Assembly: GCA_035495555.1 (NCBI GenBank)
Contig: DATJFQ010000037.1
Location: 1-64,000 of the forward strand
DNA length: 64,000 nt
From: DATJFQ01 sp035495555
GTDB taxonomy: Bacteria; Acidobacteriota; Vicinamibacteria; Vicinamibacterales; 2-12-FULL-66-21
Direction of reading: 5' to 3'
Numbering within the stretch: the stretch's first letter is position 1; each line of letters starts with the position of its first letter. The notes under the pieces were generated by a model. It worked only from the letters and a program-made list of their open reading frames with translations, made no database searches and was not told the origin of the DNA. The translations under genes were made by a program, and so were the position numbers. Positions 26,959 through 35,566 of this stretch are shown piece by piece.

Positions 26959-27753
26959 ATGGCGAAGACCCGCCGGGTTTCCAGACCCCGGACCTCCGCT
27001 CGTAAACCGGCCCCGAAGCAGAAACGGGCCAGCACTGCCCGATCCGGGTCGGTCAGGCGCTCTACACCTCGAACCTCAGCTAAAACGCCGAAAAGCAGCC
27101 CGCGGGTTCGCAAGACCGCTAAACCGCAGGCGAAGGTCGCAGTTCGCCCGGCTGCTCCGCCGCCGCCGGCACCTGTTGCCGAACCGGCTCCTCCGCCGAA
27201 AAAACCGACGTACCACGATGCGGTTTCGTTGTACGAACGCGGGCTGCAGGCCTTGCAGCGCCGGGATTTTGCCGCCGCCGCCGACGCCCTCCGCAACGTC
27301 ATCGCCCGCTATCCGGACGAGCGGGAGCTGCTCGAGCGCGCCAGGCTTTACCTCAAGGTGTGCGAACGCGAACTCGAACCCCGTGAACAGGCGCCAAGAA
27401 CGGCGGACGACTGGGTTTACGCCGCGACGGTTGCTTTGAACTCGGCGGACGAGCCGGCGGCGCTCCACCACCTGACGCGTGCGCTGGAAGCCAACCCTCG
27501 TCACGACCACGCCCACTACATGATGGCCGTGGCCACTGCGCGGCGCGGCGACGCCGAACGGTCGTTCGAGCATCTCCGGCAGGCAGTCGCTCTGAACCCT
27601 GAAAATAGGTCACTCGCCAGACAGGATCCCGAACTCGAGTCGCTCCGCCTCCTCTCCGGATTTGCCGACGCGCTCGAGACGCCGCCGGCGGCCGCCGCAG
27701 CCGTCGATCGATCCAGCGGCAGCCCGGCCAAAGTTCGCAAAGCACGCCGATAG
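26959..27753 (+). CDS. TPR protein with histone H1-like basic N-terminus
   Basis: About 264 residues. The first 70 residues are Lys/Arg/Ser/Thr/Pro-rich with repeated RxSxxP/TxKTPKSS-type words (PRTSAKTPKSSPRVRKT), like bacterial histone H1-like tails, followed by a Pro/Ala hinge (PAAPPPPAPVAEPAPPP). Residues about 95-240 form three to four TPR-like helical pairs (YERGLQALQRRDFAAAADAL, HYMMAVATARRGDAERSFEH). The role is unknown; a nucleic-acid- or ribosome-binding tail with a protein-binding TPR part is the simplest reading. ATG 26959 was chosen because the promoter at 26900-26929 lies downstream of the earlier ATG at 26920. Confidence 0.75.
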   Translation: MAKTRRVSRPRTSARKPAPKQKRASTARSGSVRRSTPRTSAKTPKSSPRVRKTAKPQAKVAVRPAAPPPPAPVAEPAPPPKKPTYHDAVSLYERGLQALQRRDFAAAADALRNVIARYPDERELLERARLYLKVCERELEPREQAPRTADDWVYAATVALNSADEPAALHHLTRALEANPRHDHAHYMMAVATARRGDAERSFEHLRQAVALNPENRSLARQDPELESLRLLSGFADALETPPAAAAAVDRSSGSPAKVRKARR

Positions 27754-27822
27754 CGGCCGGCCGCTGCCAACACCGCAGGCCTCGCGGCTGCTACTCTTTC
27801 CCACGGCACTTCCATTCGCGTC

Positions 27823-29205
27823 ATGTCTGATACCCACGTCGCCATTCTGGCCGCCGGCAAGGGCACCCGGATGAAGTCGGCGCAGCCGAAAGTGCTGCAT
27901 CCGGCCGCCGGTCTCCCGCTCATCGAGCACGTGCTGCGAACGGCCGAGCGCCTCAACCCGGCCAGCGTCACGGTGATCGTCGGACACCTGGCTGACGCCG
28001 TGAAAGTTGGCCTGGCGAAACGGATGGGTCTTACCTTTGCATTGCAGGAACCGCAGCTCGGCACCGGCCATGCGCTGCTGCAGGTCGAACCGCACCTGCG
28101 CGGCGCGTCAGGGACCCTGGTGCTGCTGTCGGGCGACGTGCCGCTGCTGCGGCCCGACACGCTGCGCGCGCTGGTGGACCGCCATCAGAAATCCCGCGCC
28201 GCGGCAACGGTCCTGACGGCGCGTGTGCCGCAGCCACGGGGCTACGGCCGGATCGTGCGGGACGACAACGCAGCGATTGCGGCCATCGTCGAGGAGAAGG
28301 ATGCGACCGACGACCAGCGCAGGATCGACGAGATCAACAGCGGCATCTACGCGTTCGATCTCGCGCCGCTCTTCGACGCTTTGAAGAACGTCCGGTCGTC
28401 GAATGCGCAGAACGAATACTATCTGCCCGATCTCGTTCGCATCTATCGGGCGCGCGGCGATCGCGTCGAAACGCTCATCCTCGATGATGCGCGTGAGGTG
28501 CTCGGCGTCAACAGTCGGAAGGAACTCGCAGAGGTGACCGCGATCATGAATCGCAACCGGATCGACGAGCTGATGGCCTCAGGCGTCACGATTATCGATC
28601 CTGCGACCACCTGGATCGGCCCGGATGTGGTCATCGGCTCCGAAACGGTGCTGCATCCCGGCGTCTATCTCGAGGGGCGTACGCGCATCGGCCAGTCGTG
28701 CGTCATCAACTCGGGCGTGCGCATCGTCGACTCGACGCTGGACGACGAGGCCGTCGTCAACAATTTCTGCGTCATCTGCGAGTCGCATATCGCGAGGGGA
28801 GCGCGCGTCGGGCCCTTTGCGCACATCCGGCCGCAGTCGGAGGTCGGCGAAGATGCGCGAATCGGCAACTTCGTGGAGCTGAAAAAGACGACGATCGGGA
28901 AGGGGTCCAAGGCCAGTCACCTCTCGTATCTCGGCGACGCCAGCATCGGCGAGCACGTCAACATCGGCGCCGGGACCATTACGTGTAATTACGACGGGAG
29001 CGCGAAGCATCCGACCGTCATCGAGGACGGCGCGTTCATCGGGAGCGATTCTCAGCTCGTCGCGCCCGTGCGCGTCGGCAAGGATGCGTACGTCGCGGCG
29101 GGTTCGTCAATCGTCGAAGACGTTCCCGCCGGCGCCCTCGGCATCGCGCGCGGACGGCAGATCAACAAGCCCGGCTGGGTTGCCGAGAAGAAGCGAAAAC
29201 GGTAG
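27823..29205 (+). CDS. glmU: Bifunctional GlmU: N-acetylglucosamine-1-phosphate uridylyltransferase / glucosamine-1-phosphate acetyltransferase
   Basis: 460 residues. The N-terminal pyrophosphorylase domain starts HVAILAAGKGTRMKSAQPK. A left-handed beta-helix from about residue 250 carries the hexapeptide repeats, with FVELKKTTIGKGSKASHLSY and NIGAGTITCNYDG at the acetyltransferase site. It makes UDP-GlcNAc for peptidoglycan and lipopolysaccharide. It directly precedes glmS, which supplies glucosamine-6-phosphate for the same pathway; the 50-base gap between them is almost wholly a CATCGNN heptamer array. Confidence 0.97.
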   Translation: MSDTHVAILAAGKGTRMKSAQPKVLHPAAGLPLIEHVLRTAERLNPASVTVIVGHLADAVKVGLAKRMGLTFALQEPQLGTGHALLQVEPHLRGASGTLVLLSGDVPLLRPDTLRALVDRHQKSRAAATVLTARVPQPRGYGRIVRDDNAAIAAIVEEKDATDDQRRIDEINSGIYAFDLAPLFDALKNVRSSNAQNEYYLPDLVRIYRARGDRVETLILDDAREVLGVNSRKELAEVTAIMNRNRIDELMASGVTIIDPATTWIGPDVVIGSETVLHPGVYLEGRTRIGQSCVINSGVRIVDSTLDDEAVVNNFCVICESHIARGARVGPFAHIRPQSEVGEDARIGNFVELKKTTIGKGSKASHLSYLGDASIGEHVNIGAGTITCNYDGSAKHPTVIEDGAFIGSDSQLVAPVRVGKDAYVAAGSSIVEDVPAGALGIARGRQINKPGWVAEKKRKR

Positions 29206-29210
29206 ACACT

Positions 29211-29252
29211 CATCGAGCATCGAGCATCGTCCATCGAACATCGAACATCGAC
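29211..29252. repeat. Heptamer array CATCGNN, six perfect 7-bp units
   Basis: Six consecutive 7-bp units CATCG followed by AG, AG, TC, AA, AA and AC. It occupies 42 of the 50 bases between glmU and glmS. The same family occurs as an inverted pair at 36979-37067 and 37423-37482. No glmS-ribozyme-like or riboswitch structure is seen here. Confidence 0.9.
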
Positions 29253-29255
29253 CTT

Positions 29256-31100
29256 ATGTGCGGCATCATCGGCTACATCGGTGAGAAACAGGTCCTTCCG
29301 ATCCTGATCGACGGGCTCCGGCGCCTCGAGTACCGCGGCTACGATTCCGCCGGCGTCGCAGTCGTCCGCGACGGGACCATCGAGCTGCGGCGCAGCGCCG
29401 GCAAGCTCGCGCGGCTCGAAGAAGTGATTGCCGGGCACCCGCTCGACGGCGCCTACGGCATCGGGCATACGCGCTGGGCAACCCACGGCCGTCCGACGGA
29501 GGAGAACGCCCATCCGCACCGGGACTGCACCGGCCGCATCGTCGTCGTCCATAACGGCATCATCGAGAACTATCTCGAACTCAAGCAGCTCCTGCAGCAG
29601 GAAGGGCATCGCTTCGTCACCGAAACCGACACGGAAATCGTGGCCCACCTCGTCGAGCGCGAGATGAAGGACGACGGGCTCGAGAGCGCGGTGCGGCGTG
29701 CGCTGCTCCACATGCGCGGCCTGTTTGCGCTCGTGCTGATCTCGGCGGACGACCCGGACAAGATCGTGACGGTTCGCAACGGTCCGCCGATCGTGGTGGG
29801 TCTCGGGGACCGCGAATTTTTCGTCGCCTCGGACATTCCTGCGATTCTGGCGCACACGCGCGACGTGGTCTTCCTCGGCGATGAGGAAATGGCGGTCATT
29901 ACGCGGGGGGGCGTGGAGTTCACCGACTACTCCGGGCGCGCGGTCTCCAAGAAGAGCACGCGGGTGTCATGGGATCCGGTCATGGCCGAGAAGGCCGGAT
30001 ACAAGCACTTCATGCTCAAGGAGATCTTCGAGCAGCCGATGGCGGTCAAGGAGACCGTCCTCGGCCGGGCGTCGCTCGATTCCGGGAAGGTGTTCCTCCA
30101 CGAAATCCAGATTCCGGATTCGGTCCTGCGACACGTCGAGCGAGTCGTGGTGCTGGCGTGCGGAACGTCGTGGCATGCGGCACTCGTCGGCAAGTTCCTG
30201 ATCGAGGCGCTCGCGCGCGTGCCGGTCGACGTGGACTACGGCTCCGAGTATCGCTACCGCGATCCGATTGTGTCGGCCAACACGCTCGCGGTCGTGATCA
30301 CGCAGTCCGGCGAAACCGCCGATACGCTGGCCGCCCTGCGGGAAGCGAAGAAGAAGGGGGCCCGCAGCATTGCCGTCTGCAACGTCGTCGGCAGCATGGC
30401 GACGCGCGAGACGGAAGGGACCGTGTTGACGCATGCCGGCCCGGAAATTGGCGTGGCCTCCACGAAGGCATTTACGTCGCAGCTCGTGGCGCTCCACCTT
30501 CTCGCGATGTACCTCGGTCAGATCCGCGGGACGCTCACGGCGGACCAGGCGCGCCCGCATCTCGAGTCGCTCATGCAGCTTCCCGGACTGCTGGAGCAGA
30601 CGCTCAAGGTCGAGCCGCTGATGGAGGAGATCGCGAAGCGGTTCTATCAGCGCAGCGACTTCCTGTACCTCGGGCGCGGGATCAACTATCCCATCGCGCT
30701 CGAGGGGGCGCTCAAGCTCAAGGAGATCTCCTACATCCACGCCGAGGGCTACCCGGCGGGTGAGATGAAGCACGGCCCGATTGCGCTCATCGACGAGAAG
30801 ATGCCGGTCGTCACGATCGCGCCGCACGACCACGTGTTCGAGAAGATGGCCGGCAATATCCAGGAAGCCAAGGCGCGGGGCGGCTCCGTCATCGCCCTGA
30901 CGAACGAAGGCAACGACGGTATCCACGCGCTGCTCGATCGCTCGCAGGACTTTCTCGTCACCGTTCCGCGGTCGCATCCGCTGCTGACGCCGGTGCTGAT
31001 GGCGATTCCGCTGCAGCTCCTGTCGTACCACATCGCGGTCCGCCGCGGCTGCGACGTCGACCAGCCGCGGAACCTGGCGAAGAGCGTCACGGTCGAGTAG
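29256..31100 (+). CDS. glmS: Glutamine-fructose-6-phosphate aminotransferase (isomerizing)
   Basis: 614 residues. It starts MCGIIGYIG, so Cys2 is the glutaminase nucleophile after Met removal. The glutaminase domain runs to about residue 240 (GHTRWATHGRPTEENAHPH), followed by two SIS domains (VLACGTSWHAALVGKF, VITQSGETADTLAALR, IGVASTKAFTSQL), and the protein ends PRNLAKSVTVE as in the family. It commits fructose-6-phosphate to amino-sugar synthesis. No Shine-Dalgarno precedes the ATG; the upstream sequence is the heptamer array. Confidence 0.98.
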   Translation: MCGIIGYIGEKQVLPILIDGLRRLEYRGYDSAGVAVVRDGTIELRRSAGKLARLEEVIAGHPLDGAYGIGHTRWATHGRPTEENAHPHRDCTGRIVVVHNGIIENYLELKQLLQQEGHRFVTETDTEIVAHLVEREMKDDGLESAVRRALLHMRGLFALVLISADDPDKIVTVRNGPPIVVGLGDREFFVASDIPAILAHTRDVVFLGDEEMAVITRGGVEFTDYSGRAVSKKSTRVSWDPVMAEKAGYKHFMLKEIFEQPMAVKETVLGRASLDSGKVFLHEIQIPDSVLRHVERVVVLACGTSWHAALVGKFLIEALARVPVDVDYGSEYRYRDPIVSANTLAVVITQSGETADTLAALREAKKKGARSIAVCNVVGSMATRETEGTVLTHAGPEIGVASTKAFTSQLVALHLLAMYLGQIRGTLTADQARPHLESLMQLPGLLEQTLKVEPLMEEIAKRFYQRSDFLYLGRGINYPIALEGALKLKEISYIHAEGYPAGEMKHGPIALIDEKMPVVTIAPHDHVFEKMAGNIQEAKARGGSVIALTNEGNDGIHALLDRSQDFLVTVPRSHPLLTPVLMAIPLQLLSYHIAVRRGCDVDQPRNLAKSVTVE

Positions 31101-31111
31101 CGGCAACGACG

Positions 31112-31140
31112 CCACTACACAACTGCGAAACGCGCAAGGA
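31112..31140. repeat. Single degenerate arm of the family-A word array
   Basis: Starts with CACTACACAACTGCG and continues AACGCGCAAGGAGC, with TCGTCGCCTCG a little further on. These words match the left arm and loop of the family-A elements in the atp operon. No matching inverted arm is visible, so this looks like a solo or decayed copy between glmS and the gntR promoter. Confidence 0.5.
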
Positions 31141-31178
31141 GCTCGTCGCCTCGCAACGGGCGCTGGTCCGAGCGACTC

Positions 31179-31207
31179 TTGACATTGTACTAGTGTAGTA
31201 GTACATT
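31179..31207 (+). promoter_or_regulatory. gntR promoter with overlapping palindromic operator
   Basis: TTGACA at 31179-31184 and TACATT at 31202-31207 with a 17-base spacer. The spacer and -10 are covered by a perfect inverted repeat, TGTACTA (31186-31192), six bases, TAGTACA (31199-31205). TACTA/TAGTA half-sites are the kind recognised by YtrA-subfamily GntR proteins, so the downstream regulator probably represses its own operon. The -10 ends six bases before the GTG start, implying a leaderless message. Confidence 0.75.
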
Positions 31208-31213
31208 GATGGC

Positions 31214-31594
31214 GTGGTGGCGCTGTCGCTCGATCCGACCGACCGCACTCCGATTCACGCGCAGCTGGAACGGGGCATTCTGGCGGCCATCGCCTCCGGG
31301 CGGCTGCCGGTTGGCGAACAGTTGCCGACCGTGCGCCAGCTCGCCGTCGATCTCAAGGTCAACGCGAACACCGTCGCGAAGGTCTACGCGCATCTCGAGC
31401 GGGACGGCGTGCTCGAGACCCGCCGGGGCATCGGGACGTTCGTCGCGGCGCGCACGCGCGGACCGCGCCAGGCGGCGCAGCGGGCCTCCGAGCTGCGCAG
31501 GCTCGTCGACCGCTTCCTCGCCGACCTCTCCTCGCACGGCTTCAGCGTCCGGGACGCGTGGCCGGAACTGGAAACCCGGATCAACAAGGAGTGA
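31214..31594 (+). CDS. GntR-family regulator, YtrA-like
   Basis: 126 residues. The first 75 form the GntR winged helix (PTDRTPIHAQLERGILAAIA, LPTVRQLAVDLKVNANTVAK, GIGTFV). The remaining 45 residues are a short helical tail, which is the mark of the YtrA subfamily; there is no ligand-binding FCD or UTRA domain. The start is GTG 31214, at the expected transcription start of the promoter just upstream. It is followed after six bases by the slipin gene, which it presumably controls. Confidence 0.85.
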   Translation: MVALSLDPTDRTPIHAQLERGILAAIASGRLPVGEQLPTVRQLAVDLKVNANTVAKVYAHLERDGVLETRRGIGTFVAARTRGPRQAAQRASELRRLVDRFLADLSSHGFSVRDAWPELETRINKE

Positions 31595-31600
31595 ACGCAC

Positions 31601-32545
31601 GTGGCTGTAGTCACATTGCCGCTCAGTGGAAGGCGGGACGACCATCCGCGAACCGACAGCGTCCGATTCAACGTCGTCGCGCTCATGATGCTCGTCGTGC
31701 CGCTCGCGCTCGGCATCGCGTGGACCGTCGCGGCGGAGAGCCCGGTCGGCGTCATCCTCGGCGCCCTGGTGGGCGTCACGCTGATGCAGTCGCCGAAAGT
31801 GGCGCAGCAGTGGGAGCGCGCCGTGATCCTGCGGCTCGGGAAATACGTCGGGCTTCGCGGACCCGGGCTTTTCTGGATTGTGCCGTTCATCGACAGCGTC
31901 AATCGCTGGATCGATCAGCGCGTCATCACCACCAGCTTCGCCGCCGAGCAGACGTTGACGTCCGACACCGTGCCCGTGAACGTCGACGCGGTGCTCTTCT
32001 GGCTGGTGTACGACGTGGAGAAGGCCGCCCTTGAAGTGCAGGAGTACCAACAGGCGGTGAGCTGGGCCGCGCAGACGGCGCTCAGAGACATCATCGGCCG
32101 CACGTCGCTGACGGATTTGCTCAAAGGGCGGGAACGGATCGAAGAAGAGCTGCAGAAGCTGATCGATCAGCGGTCGAACCCGTGGGGAGTCACCGTGCAA
32201 TCGGTCGAGATGCGGGACGTCGTCATTCCCGATTCGCTGCAGGACGCGATGTCACGCGAAGCGCAGGCCGCGCGCGAGAAGCAGGCGCGCATCATCCTGG
32301 GCCAGGCGGAGCTCGAGATCGCGCACATGTTCGAGCAGGCGTCGCATTCCTATCGCGACAACCCGACGGCGCTGCACCTGCGCGCGATGAACATGCTCTA
32401 CGAAGGGCTGAAGGAGAAAGGCGCGCTGATGCTCGTGCCGAGCTCGGCCGTCGAGTCGATGGGCATGGGAGGCTTGCTGGGCGCCGCCGCCATGCGTCAG
32501 GAAGCGCTCACGACCGCCGGGGCTGGCGCGCCGAAGATAGAGTGA
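31601..32545 (+). CDS. Slipin / SPFH (band 7) membrane protein
   Basis: 314 residues. An N-terminal hydrophobic hairpin (VALMMLVVPLALGIAW, GVILGALVGVTLM) precedes the band-7 domain (RAVILRLGKYVGLRGPGLFW, TVPVNVDAVLFW, TALRDIIGRTSLTDLL) and a helical C-terminal part with REAQAAREKQARIILGQAE. Such stomatin-like proteins oligomerise in membranes and often work with an NfeD partner, which is not present here. The GTG start at 31601 is preceded by AAGGAG nine bases upstream. Pairing with a YtrA-like regulator suggests a membrane-stress response module; this is inference. Confidence 0.88.
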   Translation: MAVVTLPLSGRRDDHPRTDSVRFNVVALMMLVVPLALGIAWTVAAESPVGVILGALVGVTLMQSPKVAQQWERAVILRLGKYVGLRGPGLFWIVPFIDSVNRWIDQRVITTSFAAEQTLTSDTVPVNVDAVLFWLVYDVEKAALEVQEYQQAVSWAAQTALRDIIGRTSLTDLLKGRERIEEELQKLIDQRSNPWGVTVQSVEMRDVVIPDSLQDAMSREAQAAREKQARIILGQAELEIAHMFEQASHSYRDNPTALHLRAMNMLYEGLKEKGALMLVPSSAVESMGMGGLLGAAAMRQEALTTAGAGAPKIE

Positions 32546-32555
32546 CGGCGCCGCT

Positions 32556-32642
32556 GTGAATTGCAGATTGGAGATTGCAGATTGCAGATTGATTGGGAAA
32601 TTTCTCAATAAATCTGCAATCTGCAATCATCAATCTTCAATT
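32556..32642. repeat. Inverted heptamer array GNNGATT forming a 35-bp hairpin
   Basis: Left arm, five 7-bp units at 32563-32597: GCAGATT, GGAGATT, GCAGATT, GCAGATT, GATTGGG. Right arm, five units at 32604-32638, whose complements are, from the outer end, GAAGATT, GATGATT, GCAGATT, GCAGATT, TATTGAG. The loop is the six bases AAATTT. It fills the convergent gap between the slipin gene and leuA, and is much more AT-rich than its surroundings. Transcribed from either side it would give a long RNA hairpin, so a terminator role is possible. Confidence 0.9.
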
Positions 32643-32644
32643 TC

Positions 32645-33898
<1,254 letters not shown>

Positions 33899-33949
33899 GT
33901 GTGCACACTCCTGACCAGAGTTGTACCCGGCCGGCCGCCGCAAGTCCAA

Positions 33950-33977
33950 TTTATAGTTATTTAGATACAATAAACAA
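33950..33977 (-). promoter_or_regulatory. leuA promoter overlapping a LysR-type T-N11-A operator
   Basis: On the minus strand TTGTTT (33972-33977) and TATAAA (33950-33955) with a 16-base spacer form a promoter for leuA. Within it 33957-33973 is the inverted repeat TTATT-7 bases-AATAA, which fits the T-N11-A rule for LysR regulators. The AT-rich stretch sits against the lysR start codon, so the divergent regulator probably acts here. Confidence 0.6.
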
Positions 33978-33982
33978 TACTT

Positions 33983-34867
33983 ATGCAGTTGCAGGACCTG
34001 GCGGCGTTCGTGACCGTCGCGGCCGAACGGAGCTTCTCGGCTGCCGCCCGGCGGCTCCACAGGACACAGCCGGCGGTCAGCCAGGCCGTCAAACGGCTCG
34101 AGGACGAGGTCGGCGAACGCCTGTTCGACCGCTCCTCGCGCGACGGATCGCTGACGGAAGCCGGCCGCCTGCTGCAGGACTATGCGTCCCGCCTGCTGGG
34201 CCTGGCCTCGGAGGCGCAATCGGCCGTTCGGGAACTGCAGGAGGTGCGCAAGGGCCGCGTGGCAATCGGGGCGAACGAGGCGGCGGTGCACTCGCTGCTC
34301 CCGTTCGTGGAGCGCTTCGCCGCGGCTCACCCCGGGGTGGTCATCGACGTGCGCCGCGTGCCATCGCGGCAGCTCGCCGGAGCCATCCTCGATCGCAGCC
34401 TCGATTTCGGCGTCCTCACGTTTCAGCCGCATGACCGGGGGATCCAGGCCATCGCCCTCGGAACCGACGAGATCGTGCTGCTGGCAGCCCCGCATCACCG
34501 GCTTGCCTCGCGCCGGAAGGCGACGCTCGAAGAGGTCGGCCGGGAAGTGGTCATCGCCCACAACGACCCGTCGCCCGCCCGCGAGCGCGTGCTGCGCGCC
34601 TACGAGCGCCGCCGCACCGCGATCAACATCCAGGTCGCGCTGCCCAGTCTCGACGGCATCAAGCGCGCGGTCGAAATGGGGATTGGGATTGCGCTGCTGC
34701 CGCGCCGGTGCGCGCTCACCGAAATCGCGCGCGGGCACCTCGTCGCCGTTCGCGTGCCCGAATTGGGCGCCACACGACAGGTGCGATTGGTCTTCCGGAA
34801 ATCAGGCGAACGCAGTCGCGCGGCGGAAGCTTTTCTGGCGACTGTCAGGAAGAGCGAGACAAGCTAA
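33983..34867 (+). CDS. LysR-family transcriptional regulator next to leu genes
   Basis: 294 residues, standard LysR size. The winged helix at the N-terminus is clear (LQDLAAFVTVAAERSFSAAA, RTQPAVSQAVKRLEDEVG, LFDRSSRDGSLTEAGRLL), followed by an effector-binding domain (VAIGANEAAVHSLLPFVERF, LPSLDGIKRAVEMGIGIALL). It sits between leuA (divergent) and leuD-leuC (convergent), so control of leucine synthesis is likely. The ATG directly follows the candidate operator, leaving almost no leader. The co-inducer is unknown. Confidence 0.88.
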   Translation: MQLQDLAAFVTVAAERSFSAAARRLHRTQPAVSQAVKRLEDEVGERLFDRSSRDGSLTEAGRLLQDYASRLLGLASEAQSAVRELQEVRKGRVAIGANEAAVHSLLPFVERFAAAHPGVVIDVRRVPSRQLAGAILDRSLDFGVLTFQPHDRGIQAIALGTDEIVLLAAPHHRLASRRKATLEEVGREVVIAHNDPSPARERVLRAYERRRTAINIQVALPSLDGIKRAVEMGIGIALLPRRCALTEIARGHLVAVRVPELGATRQVRLVFRKSGERSRAAEAFLATVRKSETS

Positions 34868-34957
34868 CTACACAACTACACAACCTCCAACTACGCAAAT
34901 CGTCAACTCGAGCGGGCATTGGGTAATTGGTAGTTGTGAAGTTGCGTAGTTTGCTTG
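34868..34957. repeat. Family-A intergenic word array, inverted halves
   Basis: Fills the convergent gap between lysR and leuD, beginning at the base after the lysR stop. Left arm words: AACTACAC, AACTACAC, AACCTCC, AACTACGC. Right arm, complemented: AACTACGC, AACTTCAC, AACTACC, AATTACCC. The right arm TTGGTAGTTGTGAAGTTGCG is nearly identical to that in the atpG-atpD gap. Confidence 0.8.
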
Positions 34958-35566
34958 TTACCAGCCGCTCACGTACGGCAGGCGGTCAGCGACGGCGCGC
35001 ACCTGCTCGAAATCTGCCAGCAGCAATCCAGTGGCGTCCCACGTTCCGCTCAGGAATGCGTCGCGCGCGGGCGCCGGCAGCGTGATCGGATACGTGGCCC
35101 AGTTCGAATGCACGGTCATGACGTCGAGGTCCACGACCAACTCGGTCGAAGGCTCGTTCTCGACCGCGGTCATGAGCGCCTGCATCGTCTCTGGCGCTGC
35201 GGACACGCAGGGCATACCAAGCGCGACGGAGTTGCCGAAGAAGATTTCCGAGAACGACTCGCCGACGATCGCGCGAATTCCGCGCCGGCGGATCGCCTGC
35301 GGCGCATGCTCGCGCGAGGATCCGCACCCGAAATTCTCGTTCACGAGCATGACGGTCGCGCCAAAGAACGCGGGATTCGATGCAGGGTGGCTGTTCGGCT
35401 CGCGACCGTCAGCTTCGCGGCAATCGTCTTCGAACAGGTGCGTTTCGAGGCCGTCGAACGAGACCGATTTCAGGAAGCGCGCCGGGATGATGCGGTCGGT
35501 GTCGATGTTTTCCCCGCGAATCGGCAGCCCCGTTCCGCTGATGCGGTGAATGCGTTCAAGAGGCAA
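34958..35566 (-). CDS. leuD: 3-isopropylmalate dehydratase small subunit
   Basis: 202 residues, typical LeuD. Marks: GENIDTDRIIPARFLKSV near the N-terminus, NFGCGSSREHAPQAI and the segment IVGESFSEIFFGNSVALG. It forms the swivel domain of isopropylmalate isomerase with LeuC. It overlaps leuC by 11 bases on the same strand, so the two are translationally coupled. leuB is not in the window. Confidence 0.96.
   Translation of the reverse strand: MPLERIHRISGTGLPIRGENIDTDRIIPARFLKSVSFDGLETHLFEDDCREADGREPNSHPASNPAFFGATVMLVNENFGCGSSREHAPQAIRRRGIRAIVGESFSEIFFGNSVALGMPCVSAAPETMQALMTAVENEPSTELVVDLDVMTVHSNWATYPITLPAPARDAFLSGTWDATGLLLADFEQVRAVADRLPYVSGW

Noticed and set aside
29206..29255. glmS ribozyme or riboswitch before glmS
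   Set aside because: Only 50 bases are available and 42 of them are CATCG heptamers; no ribozyme core is present.
33899..34738. N-terminal extension of the leuA frame across lysR
   Set aside because: It is antisense to lysR and lies upstream of a good promoter and ribosome-binding site; MSRERLTIFDTTLRDGEQ at 33898 is the family start.
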